In this document: positions 1-5,536 of the stretch, piece after piece
Numbering within the stretch: position 1 is the first letter of the stretch
Layout: each line of letters starts with the position of its first letter
Origin: CAZVEV01 sp964625865
Lineage (GTDB): Bacteria; Planctomycetota; Phycisphaerae; SM23-33
Assembly: GCA_964625865.1 (NCBI GenBank)
Contig: CAZVEV010000342.1
Span: 1 to 5,866, forward strand
Length of the DNA stretch: 5,866 nucleotides
Reading direction: 5' to 3'
Made by a program: the position numbers and the translations under genes
Notes under the pieces: model-generated
The model's input: only the letters and a program-made list of their open reading frames with translations
Databases searched by the model: none
Told to the model about the DNA's origin: nothing

Positions 1-280
1 ACGCTGCCCCGCCAGAGAAACATCACAGGCCCGAATGGGCCTGAACGGTTACCTACGATTCATATCTCGGCCACATCAATGACAAAGGCAGGCCCAGTAC
101 AGCTCTGACAATCCTACTACCGATGATTTGCTGGATTGGGAGAGGCCTGTATAGCGGCTACGCGTAACTAGGACAATCACTTACACTCACAACTCGCCAT
201 TGTCGCAGCGGTCAGGGCGTCAGAGTATGGGCTGGCCCTTCTTGGCTGCACGACGGCGATAATGTCCTCTGTTTCGGTCT
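1..280. other. No gene recognised; flank of IS3 remnant
   Basis: I see no coding region, RNA gene or known element here. The only structure is a perfect 7-bp hairpin at 26-43 (CAGGCCC, loop GAAT, GGGCCTG). No T-tract follows on either side, so I do not call it a terminator. The stretch probably includes the 3' end of the decayed transposon that begins at about 280, or DNA beyond it. I could not identify terminal inverted repeats or a target-site duplication. Confidence 0.4.
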
Positions 281-1015
281 GGCCTGCCCCCGGTTCCTGT
301 ACTAACCTGCATGCGAGCCAGGCCAATGCCATCTCCGGGTGTTCCCGAGGGTGAGGCTTAACTGAACCCGGAGGGCCGCACGGTCGCCTCACCTTTGGGC
401 ACGAAGCCGCGCATGCTGCCAATGTCATTCTCTTCAGTTTGCTATGCAGCCGATGGTGACAGTAGTGCGTTCGCCCGCGATCCACAACGTACCGCGCGTC
501 AGCCGAGATTAGGAGTGATTCGCCGTTGAGGCACTAATCTCGCGCCTTCCCGTTGAAGCTATCATCATACACGTTCTCCCGCCGCGTGCCCGGGTCGATG
601 AACGACGTGCCAGCATACAGCCACTTGGGCCAGTTCTTGACCGCTTTGGACGCGAACTCCGGGCCGTTGTCACTCCGAAGGAATCCTGTCGGCCACGAAC
701 TGCGAAGAGGTCGTCCAGCGTTCCAACGACATCGCGACCCGCCAGATGCTGGGCGACCCCGAGCGTTAGGCAGTCCCGCGTGAACTCGCCCACTAAGCAC
801 AGCATCCGCAGCCGACCGCCACTCGCCCCTCCCCGCTCTTCACACAGAGTCATGAGAGAGAATCCGTCGCTGCTTGGCTGATTGGTTCGTAGGACAGGGC
901 GCAGCCTCGACCAGAGAAGCAACCAGCGTTGCCGCCGACTGACCGGTCCAGCTCTCTCGGCACACACCTTACCCACCGACTCGCGGTCCACCCAGCAACG
1001 AATCCCCCTTCACGA
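280..1015 (-). pseudogene. IS3-family transposase OrfB remnant, C-terminal part (copy B)
   Basis: This is the broken C-terminal part of an IS3-family DDE integrase-type transposase. Reading down the minus strand, one frame (about 840-695) gives a segment like the family's 'DEFTRECLA' region, here GEFTRDCLTLGVAQHL, then DDLFAVRGR. A frameshift at about 681-693 moves to the next frame, which gives RSDNGPEFASKAVKNW, the region of the second catalytic Asp. It then gives ENVYDDSFNGKARD, where the family usually has ESFNGKLRDE. A TAG at 534-536 stands where that final Glu codon is expected. The same frame resumes with CLNGESLL, ADARYVVD and THYCHHRLHS, matching the family's C-terminal 'YN..RPHS.L' end, and fades by about 280. 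The expected catalytic Glu is Asp (DDSFN). Weaker similarity to the family's region before 'NHVWSYDF' extends to about 1015. With a frameshift, a stop and a changed catalytic residue it cannot be functional. Confidence 0.82.
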
Positions 1016-1025
1016 TGATTATTGC

Positions 1026-1800
1026 GCCTTTGTCGCTTCAGATATGCCGCGGTGCACCCCGAACCGTAGGCAGGCACTGCAACGTCAGGGTCACGCCTTG
1101 GACCGTAGAAGTCCAATCCGCTTCGATCGCCAGGCAGTCTTGCGTGAACTGGCGGATGACCACCAGGAACTCCACTTGTCGCCCTTCATCCGTTCGATCG
1201 GCCAGGAGTTCATAGCTCCACACATGGCTACGGTGGTGTCGCCTTGTGGCGAATACAGCCGTTATCGGTTTTCCTAGGCAACCCTCGCCGTCTTCACTGG
1301 TTCTGCGGGACGTGGAGATACTCCGGCTTCCACGGCCCGTGTACGCGCTTGATGTTCACCCGTCAATCCGTGCCGCGATCAGTAACTGAGGGACACGCTG
1401 GCTACCGTACCGAGGGTAGGCGTCCATCGGCATCCGGCCGGTTGGGGCGGCACGACTGTGTTGCGTTGGGCTGGCCCAGAACCTGACAGGTCCAACGTTC
1501 CGATATCATCTGATGCCCCAAGCGACGACTGACCTTCTCGATCGTCCTTCGTCACCGCTCGGGGTTTACCAGCTTCGCGAGCCCTCCTTGAGGACCTGAA
1601 TGTCCAACGCATGGTCGGTCACCAGCTTCTTCAGCCGGACGTTCTACTTCCCCAGGACCTTCTCCTGCTTGGCCATCTCCGGTGCCATTCCGTCGCGCTT
1701 CCACCGCCAGCGGTAGTGCCTTCTCGACCGACTGTTTGGGGCACTCAGTGTCGAGCTGGGGACGGTAAGATGATTCCCGTCATCTGTCTCATTGACACGC
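1026..1800 (-). pseudogene. IS3-family transposase OrfA/OrfB remnant, N-terminal part (copy A)
   Basis: This is a second, more decayed IS3-family transposase remnant. The minus strand from about 1720 downward reads HYRWRWKRDGMAPEMAKQEK, the end of an OrfA helix-turn-helix plus the start of the coiled coil. A TAG at 1644-1646 replaces an expected Glu, and then comes LKKLVTDHALDIQVLKE. After a frameshift near 1575 the frame reads KLVNPER, stop, RRTIEKVSRRLG, and then CQVLGQPNATQS, equal to the family's 'ACRVLGQPRSTQRY'. More shifts follow (RYGSQRVPQLL, then VNIKRVHGPWK, then VPQNQ). A clean stretch at 1038-1223 then reads WSYELLADRTDEGRQ ... RQFTQDCLAIEA ... VRGAPRHI. It ends at a TGA (1038-1040) where the family has Arg of 'IRSDNG'. 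SDKG follows and similarity is lost at about 1026. The first catalytic Asp (WSYD) is Glu here. Upstream of about 1780 only a weak HTH-like trace remains. Confidence 0.78.
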
Positions 1801-1821
1801 TCCTGGCACTCGCTGTAGATT
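1792..1821 (+). promoter_or_regulatory. Predicted sigma70 promoter for the 386-aa gene
   Basis: TTGACA (1792-1797, perfect -35 consensus) is followed after 18 nt by TAGATT (1816-1821, 4 of 6 matches to TATAAT). The predicted start is near 1828, which leaves a leader of about 57 nt before the GTG at 1885. The site lies at the outer edge of the IS3 remnant and points out of it. Outward-directed promoter elements are known at the ends of some IS3-family insertion sequences, so the IS may have supplied it. The -10 box is only moderate. Confidence 0.5.
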
Positions 1822-1884
1822 GATGGCGACTGCCGCGGCTGCTTCGCGCACTGAGTCGAAAGCCTCCGCGCACATGGGAGACAC

Positions 1885-3045
1885 GTGGCCACAGAACTGT
1901 GCAGCTATGGCCTGATCGTACAACACCAGAAGCTCCTTGCCATCTACAGCGGGTGGATTGGCCAGAAGGTCTGTTTTTTGACGCATTCGGCTGTCACATG
2001 CGATCAGGCTGATTCTTGGTATGCTGCCGCGACCGAAGTGGACCGGCTTGTACTGGTCTGCCACGAAGCTGAGAAGGTGAAGCTGCTTGACCTATCGGGG
2101 GACATGCAGGCCGCCTTGGGGCGACTCATCCGACGCTATGCAGCCGGCGGATGGTGGACGTCGAGCGACGGCACGCGCGAACGGATGGTCCGTCATCAAG
2201 AACGAGGCGAGTGGGATCAGTCCTCTGAAGATGGTGTCGAGCCCGACGAGATGACGTTCTCACCGCGACTTGCTCTGGAGCCCTCCCCCTTGTACTCGGT
2301 CGCCCCCGCAGTCATGGTGGCCTTGGACGCGGCCGTAACACAGGCGGCGGTTGCAGTGGGCGACCTGGACGCCTGCAGGCTTGGCACGTTGCTCTCGGGG
2401 TTCTGTTATCGAGTCACGCCCCGCCTGCACGTCGAGTTCATCAACTCCGTCCTGAACGACCTCGCCGTCCATGACCTGACGGACCTCGAGGCAGAGAACA
2501 GTTTCCGGCGAGCTGCCGGCTTGTCCGAAGTCAGCGAAGACCGTCTTCCACGGTCGATCACTGACCCGGCTCCCGTTCTACCGCCTCCGACGCTGGAGGA
2601 CATCCCGACCGGCCACGAGACGGGCAGTACCTTCGAGCCCTACATCGGGGACATGACCGACCAGCGTGACCTGATCCTGGCCTGCGTGTTTCGGCGCTTC
2701 GGCGTGGTCATTCCGCCTGCGAAGAGCGACGCCGCAATCCACCCAGAGCTGGCTAGTATGAAGGCCAAGCTCCGAGCTTCCACTGGCAAGGCGGAAAGGT
2801 CACGGCGCAAGACAGCCCCCGCCGAGCAGACTGAGTTCTGGGCTGAAGAGGCAATCGAGTACCTTGGCTTGGACCGTCTCGGACTGAAGCGACCGGACAT
2901 GGCCTTGCAGCGTCTGATCAAGAAAGGATCGCTAGAGCCAACGAAGATCGGGGGCCGCAACGTATTCAAGCGGGAGAATCTTGATCGCGTTCGGGCGAAA
3001 GGGGATCAGTCGCGGCGCAGGGGTAGACCGAGGAAGAACCGGTAG
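1885..3045 (+). CDS. Uncharacterised protein with C-terminal excisionase-like HTH and AT-hook
   Basis: I do not recognise the family. The ORF encodes 386 aa. It starts at GTG (1885), the first start codon after an in-frame TGA at 1852, with GGGAG at 1876-1880 as a closely spaced ribosome-binding site. The first 90 or so residues look globular (YGLIVQHQKLLAIYSGWIG). No signal peptide or membrane segment is visible. An acidic and Pro-rich middle (about 225-255, with PAPVLPPPTLEDIP) looks like a linker. Residues 317-369 (FWAEEAIEYLGLDR ... LQRLIKKGSLEPTKIGGRNVFKR) match the excisionase/MerR-type winged-HTH pattern: 'EAAEYLG', then 'L..LI..G.L...K.GGR..F..E.L'. The protein ends in RRRGRPRK (377-384), a minor-groove-binding AT-hook. 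I infer a cytoplasmic DNA-binding protein. Whether it is a regulator, an excisionase-like accessory factor or a host protein is open. No partner gene is adjacent on the same strand. It converges on tRNA-His and shares its terminator. No frame damage is visible, unlike the neighbouring IS sequence. Confidence 0.75.
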   Translation: MATELCSYGLIVQHQKLLAIYSGWIGQKVCFLTHSAVTCDQADSWYAAATEVDRLVLVCHEAEKVKLLDLSGDMQAALGRLIRRYAAGGWWTSSDGTRERMVRHQERGEWDQSSEDGVEPDEMTFSPRLALEPSPLYSVAPAVMVALDAAVTQAAVAVGDLDACRLGTLLSGFCYRVTPRLHVEFINSVLNDLAVHDLTDLEAENSFRRAAGLSEVSEDRLPRSITDPAPVLPPPTLEDIPTGHETGSTFEPYIGDMTDQRDLILACVFRRFGVVIPPAKSDAAIHPELASMKAKLRASTGKAERSRRKTAPAEQTEFWAEEAIEYLGLDRLGLKRPDMALQRLIKKGSLEPTKIGGRNVFKRENLDRVRAKGDQSRRRGRPRKNR

Positions 3046-3054
3046 TGGTGTGGC

Positions 3055-3076
3055 ATTCTGCGGCGATTCTGCGGCG
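3055..3076. repeat. Direct tandem repeat of an 11-mer, two copies
   Basis: ATTCTGCGGCG occurs twice back to back (3055-3065 and 3066-3076), 10 nt after the stop codon of the 386-aa gene. This may be simple replication slippage. It might also be a small binding site, but nothing else supports that. Confidence 0.6.
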
Positions 3077-3117
3077 ATCAATTATTCCCTTTTACCGCAC
3101 GTTCTCTCCCGGCGCAC

Positions 3118-3145
3118 AAAAAACCCTTGTTTCCAAGGGCTTTTT
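3118..3145 (-). terminator. Bidirectional Rho-independent terminator
   Basis: A perfect 6-bp stem (CCCTTG 3124-3129, CAAGGG 3134-3139) has a 4-nt loop. On the minus strand it is followed directly by six T (3123-3118), five nt after the tRNA 3' end, so it terminates the tRNA-His transcript. On the plus strand it is followed by C and five T (3141-3145), so it can also stop transcripts from the convergent 386-aa gene, whose stop codon is about 75 nt upstream. Confidence 0.88.
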
Positions 3146-3149
3146 GACG

Positions 3150-3223
3150 GGTGGCTGAGGGGATTCGAACCCCCGACCCCCTGGACCACAACCAGGTGCT
3201 CTAACCAACTGAGCTACAGCCAC
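3150..3223 (-). tRNA. tRNA-His(GTG)
   Basis: A 74-nt cloverleaf is visible on the minus strand. It has a perfect 7-bp acceptor stem (GTGGCTG with CAGCCAC), a D arm starting GCTCAGTTGG, an anticodon stem CCTGG/CCAGG, and loop TTGTGGT with anticodon GTG at 3189-3187. The T arm is GGGGG-TTCGAAT-CCCCT. The discriminator base is C (3150) and the base before G1 is G (3224). This gives the G-1:C73 pair that identifies tRNA-His for histidyl-tRNA synthetase, here genome-encoded. The 3' CCA is not encoded (CGT follows C73), so it must be added by nucleotidyltransferase. Promoter (3300-3328) and terminator (3118-3145) make this a single-gene transcription unit. Confidence 0.97.
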
Positions 3224-3230
3224 CATTCCA

Positions 3231-3268
3231 ATTTACGATTTACGATTTACGATTGTAGATTGACGATT
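3231..3268 (+). repeat. GATTNNN heptamer array 1
   Basis: The array shows a strict 7-nt period: ATTTACG three times (3231-3251), then the variants ATTGTAG and ATTGACG. The tetramer GATT appears at 3237, 3244, 3251, 3258 and 3265. It lies within the predicted 5' leader of pre-tRNA-His, immediately before the mature 5' end. A related array of opposite orientation lies at 3481-3515. Heptanucleotide tandem repeats of this kind occur in several bacterial groups; no function is established. Confidence 0.85.
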
Positions 3269-3299
3269 CGCCACCAGACGCCAAGCTACGACGATTAAC

Positions 3300-3328
3300 A
3301 GTATACCTCGCGATCACCACGGCGTCAA
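3300..3328 (-). promoter_or_regulatory. Predicted sigma70 promoter of tRNA-His
   Basis: On the minus strand, TTGACG (3328-3323) and TATACT (3305-3300) are separated by 17 nt. Each matches consensus at 5 of 6 positions. The predicted start is near 3293, about 70 nt upstream of the mature tRNA. The -35 box has the same sequence as that of pckG, and the palindromic repeat at 3331 begins two bases beyond it. Confidence 0.75.
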
Positions 3329-3330
3329 TC

Positions 3331-3470
3331 GTAGGGCGTGCAACTTTGTTGCACGCGGAAGGGATGACTCAATCGTTCCGCGTGCAAACCAGCGAGTAGG
3401 GCGTGCAACTTGTTTGCGCGCGGAAGGAACAGGGTACTCGTTCCGCGTGCAACAGAGTTGCACGCCCTAC
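3331..3470. repeat. Two palindromic repeat units with 30-15-30 architecture
   Basis: Unit 2 (3396-3470) has a 30-nt left arm (3396-3425), a 15-nt loop (3426-3440) and a 30-nt inverted right arm (3441-3470). Unit 1 (3331-3395) has the same left arm (3331-3360) and a 15-nt loop (3361-3375). Its right arm is cut short after TTCCGCGTGCAA (3376-3387). Each full arm is itself a hairpin: GCGTGCAAC, a 3-nt loop, GTTGCACGC, giving a perfect 9-bp stem at 3336-3356 and again at 3445-3465. The left arm of unit 2 has diverged slightly. Unit 2 as a whole could form a cruciform, or in RNA a cloverleaf of hairpins. It lies downstream of pckG without a T-tract. REP-like or MITE-like origin is an inference. 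Confidence 0.9.
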
Positions 3471-3480
3471 CATTGCGCGG

Positions 3481-3515
3481 AATCCGCAATCCGAGATCCG
3501 AAATCCGCAATCGAC
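3481..3515 (-). repeat. GATTNNN heptamer array 2, opposite orientation
   Basis: On the plus strand the units are AATCCGC, AATCCGA, GATCCGA, AATCCGC and AATCGAC, each 7 nt. Read on the minus strand this is GATT (once GATC) every 7 nt, the same rule as array 1 (3231-3268) but inverted. The array ends directly at the pckG stop codon (3516-3518). Confidence 0.85.
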
Positions 3516-5384
3516 TTACAGGTCCAGCGGCGAGACGTAGTCGCCCTTCTCGGCCTGGAGGGCGGTCAGGCGCTGGCGCTGGGCGTCGAACGCTTCGAAG
3601 ACGACCGCCGGGGCGTCCTCGATGTCGCGGTAGACCGCCTCGACGCGATCGAGCTTGGCCAGGTTCTCCGGAATGCGGATCGTGAACTGCTCGACGTATT
3701 CGTCCTGCGAGTAGTCCTTGTCGAGCACGTCCTTGAACAGCCTGGCCAGATCCTCGTACATCGGAATCATGCCGGTCGGCCCGGTAATCGCGTCGGCTTG
3801 TCCGTTGACGCGGAGGCCCATCCACTTGATCCAGACCGACTTGTCCAGCTTGCCGTTGAGGAACGTCCCGTCAGCGTTCTTCAGGAAGTAGTTGACCGCG
3901 AAGATCGGCGGGACGCTCTCACAGGCGGCGACGAAGTCGAGGTTGTTCTGGATGTACCTGCCCAGCGGGATCGCGATGAAGTCCTGGTTGCTCATCATGT
4001 TGAACGTCCGGACGCCCTCGGCCCCGAGCGTCGCCGACGTCGTCTCGCTCTCGAGCGAACCGCCCATCGTGATGATCCCGTGGGCCCAGTCGAAGCTCTG
4101 CTGGACCGGCACGCACGTGTCGCTGTCGCGCCCGCCGTAGACGACCCCGCCGACGAGGACGCCGTTCGGGTCGTTCTGACCTTCGTCCAGGTTCGACAGG
4201 TCGCCCAGGCGCACGGTGTAGCGGGCGTTCTTGTGCGAGGGGGTGATCTCGTTACCGGCCTCGTCGGTCTTGCCCGCCGTCCACTGGCCCGAGTGGTTGA
4301 CGCCCTCGCCCGGGATGTCCTTGCCCATGCCCAGCCAGTACGGCACGCCGTCGTTGATCAGCACGTTGGAGAAGATCACCTCGCCCGGGTTGGTCAGCAC
4401 GTCGTAGATGACCGGGTCGTCGTCTGGATTCACGTCGCCGATGATGCCGAAGATCCCCGCCTCGACGTTGGCCGCACGAAACTCGCCGTCGATCACGCGG
4501 AAGTAGGCGATGTCGTCGCCGACAATGCTCTCGCCGGGCACCATCGCCGTCGACGTCTTGCCGCACGCACTGGGGAACGCGCCGGCCAGGTACGTCTTCG
4601 TGCCGTCCGCACCGTGGGACGCCATGATGAACATGTGCTCGGCCAGCCAGCCTTCGCGGTCGGCCTTGCGAATCGCCAGACGAAGCGACAGCTTCTTCAG
4701 GCCCACGGTGTTGCCCGCGTACTGCGTGTTGGCCGAGTAGACCCTGTCTTCGTTGATGTCGATGTAGACGCGGCGGTCGTCGACGTCGGCGCTGACGTTG
4801 TTCTCGAGCCGCCCCGCCGAGTGCAGCAGGCGGAAGAAGTCGCCGTTGTTGCCCATCAGCTTGAACTGCTCGTAGCCCGGACGGTAGAGCATGTCTTCAC
4901 TGTGGCAGACGTAGGTCGAGTCGGTAATCTGCGCACACGCGATGGAGAACGGCGAGTTGACCGGTCCGAGGCAGAAGAACCGTACGAACATCTCCTTGCC
5001 CGCCATCGCCCCGGTCAGGATGCCGCGGACCTCGGCCAGCCCCTCGTCGCGTCCGACGGCGTTCAGGGCCCGCCCCAGCGAGAGGTCCTCGGGCACGAGG
5101 TACTTTGTGGCCGCCTTGTCGCGGGCCTGGTCGCGATAGCCGTCGAAGTGGACGGTGTGGCCTTCGGTGGCCAGAGGCATCTCTTCGCCCTTGTCCATGG
5201 CGGCCTGACGAATGGCCGCAATGTCCTGCGGATCGTCGCTGCAGACCGTGACCGATGCGGGCTGACACAGTTGCACCGCGTCGACGACGAAGGCGTGCAG
5301 CTTGTCGTTGTCCAAGGCTTCGAGCTTGGCGAAGCTGTCGGCGTCGAGTTTGTCTTTCAGAATCTCTACGTATTCGGCGTTCAT
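3516..5384 (-). CDS. pckG: Phosphoenolpyruvate carboxykinase (GTP)
   Basis: This cytosolic enzyme converts oxaloacetate and GTP to phosphoenolpyruvate, GDP and CO2, the entry step of gluconeogenesis. The product is 622 aa, full length for the GTP family. The start at 5384 (MNAEYVEILK) is chosen because the family-like sequence begins there, and because the longer frame upstream runs through the promoter at 5457-5485. No strong Shine-Dalgarno sequence is visible. Key motifs: the YAGN-GLKK region with the Mn-binding Lys expected at 230; EHM with His250; the P-loop FPSACGKTS at 270-278 with the mobile-loop Cys274, Lys276 and Thr277; kinase-2 VGDDIAYF with Asp290/Asp291; and GGRDSD at 417-422. 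The PROSITE-type signature usually ends in Asn (FPSACGKTN); here it is Ser278. The C-terminal part (about 498-545, then DYSQDEYVEQFTIRIPENL) resembles, from memory, archaeal Thermococcales-type enzymes. It lacks the 'WPGFGEN' motif of animal and actinobacterial ones. No damage is visible. It is transcribed alone, with repeats and tRNA-His downstream. Confidence 0.97.
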   Translation of the reverse strand: MNAEYVEILKDKLDADSFAKLEALDNDKLHAFVVDAVQLCQPASVTVCSDDPQDIAAIRQAAMDKGEEMPLATEGHTVHFDGYRDQARDKAATKYLVPEDLSLGRALNAVGRDEGLAEVRGILTGAMAGKEMFVRFFCLGPVNSPFSIACAQITDSTYVCHSEDMLYRPGYEQFKLMGNNGDFFRLLHSAGRLENNVSADVDDRRVYIDINEDRVYSANTQYAGNTVGLKKLSLRLAIRKADREGWLAEHMFIMASHGADGTKTYLAGAFPSACGKTSTAMVPGESIVGDDIAYFRVIDGEFRAANVEAGIFGIIGDVNPDDDPVIYDVLTNPGEVIFSNVLINDGVPYWLGMGKDIPGEGVNHSGQWTAGKTDEAGNEITPSHKNARYTVRLGDLSNLDEGQNDPNGVLVGGVVYGGRDSDTCVPVQQSFDWAHGIITMGGSLESETTSATLGAEGVRTFNMMSNQDFIAIPLGRYIQNNLDFVAACESVPPIFAVNYFLKNADGTFLNGKLDKSVWIKWMGLRVNGQADAITGPTGMIPMYEDLARLFKDVLDKDYSQDEYVEQFTIRIPENLAKLDRVEAVYRDIEDAPAVVFEAFDAQRQRLTALQAEKGDYVSPLDL

Positions 5385-5437
5385 CGTTCTTGTCTCGTCG
5401 TTTCTGCCCCGCTTCGGCAGGGCCCTGGGGGTTTGTC

Positions 5438-5451
5438 GCTCACATGTGAGC
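5438..5451. promoter_or_regulatory. Perfect 14-bp palindrome at the predicted pckG start: candidate operator
   Basis: GCTCACATGTGAGC is a perfect palindrome beginning about 6 nt downstream of the pckG -10 box, so it spans the predicted transcription start to about +14. Its half-site TGTGAGC is the kind bound by dimeric regulators, for example LacI-family proteins, but the half-sites are arranged the other way round from the lac operator. A protein bound here would block pckG initiation. The regulator is unknown. Confidence 0.5.
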
Positions 5452-5456
5452 AGGGT

Positions 5457-5485
5457 CTTATAGCGAATCTCGCGCCCCGCGTCAA
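5457..5485 (-). promoter_or_regulatory. Predicted sigma70 promoter of pckG
   Basis: On the minus strand TTGACG (5485-5480) and TATAAG (5462-5457) are spaced by 17 nt, each 5 of 6 to consensus. The predicted start is near 5450, giving a leader of about 66 nt before ATG at 5384. Confidence 0.8.
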
Positions 5486-5502
5486 GAATCATTGGCGGCC
5501 GC

Positions 5503-5532
5503 TTGCGGCGAGACGAGCCCATGCGGTATATT
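5503..5532 (+). promoter_or_regulatory. Predicted sigma70 promoter of the zinc-ribbon gene
   Basis: TTGCGG (5503-5508, 4 of 6) and TATATT (5527-5532, 5 of 6) are separated by 18 nt. The predicted start is near 5539, giving a leader of about 127 nt. The -35 lies 18 bp from the divergent pckG -35 (5480-5485), so the two promoters are back to back and could share regulation. Confidence 0.6.
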
Positions 5533-5536
5533 TCCC

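Larger units (their letters stand above)
280..1800 (-). mobile_element. Decayed IS3-family insertion sequence DNA, two remnants
   Basis: Fragments of IS3-family OrfA/OrfB can be read along the minus strand through nearly the whole stretch, but only by switching frame and reading through stops. The segment around the first catalytic Asp is present twice, at about 1026-1223 and about 690-900. At least two transposase copies in the same orientation must therefore have contributed. The left and right IS ends (inverted repeats, TG...CA termini) could not be fixed. The limits given are those of recognisable protein similarity, not of the element. Confidence 0.7.

Noticed and set aside
26..43. 7-bp perfect hairpin as a terminator
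   Set aside because: No T-tract follows on either strand and no gene ends nearby.
882..1277. 131-aa plus-strand open frame
   Set aside because: It lies opposite the IS3 transposase remnants, whose minus-strand reading is recognisable. The plus-strand protein has no family character and is a shadow.
1795..1880. Minus-strand reading with an HTH/NUMOD1-like SVREAAAAVAINLQRV stretch
   Set aside because: It is short and ends in a stop. No nuclease domain is attached, and it runs opposite the leader and start of the 386-aa gene. It may be a chance match or part of the decayed OrfA.
3331..3470. Repeats considered as a CRISPR array
   Set aside because: The repeats are alternately inverted, only two or three copies exist, and the 15-nt intervals are hairpin loops rather than spacers of uniform 30-40 nt length. 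No cas gene is present.
3325..3825. 166-aa minus-strand open frame across the repeats into pckG
   Set aside because: It is out of frame with pckG, Arg-rich, and passes through both palindromic units and the heptamer array; a GC-rich shadow.
4252..5268. Several 100-120 aa Arg/Gly-rich open frames antisense or shifted within pckG
   Set aside because: They are alternative frames of a high-GC gene, with no start signals or family features.
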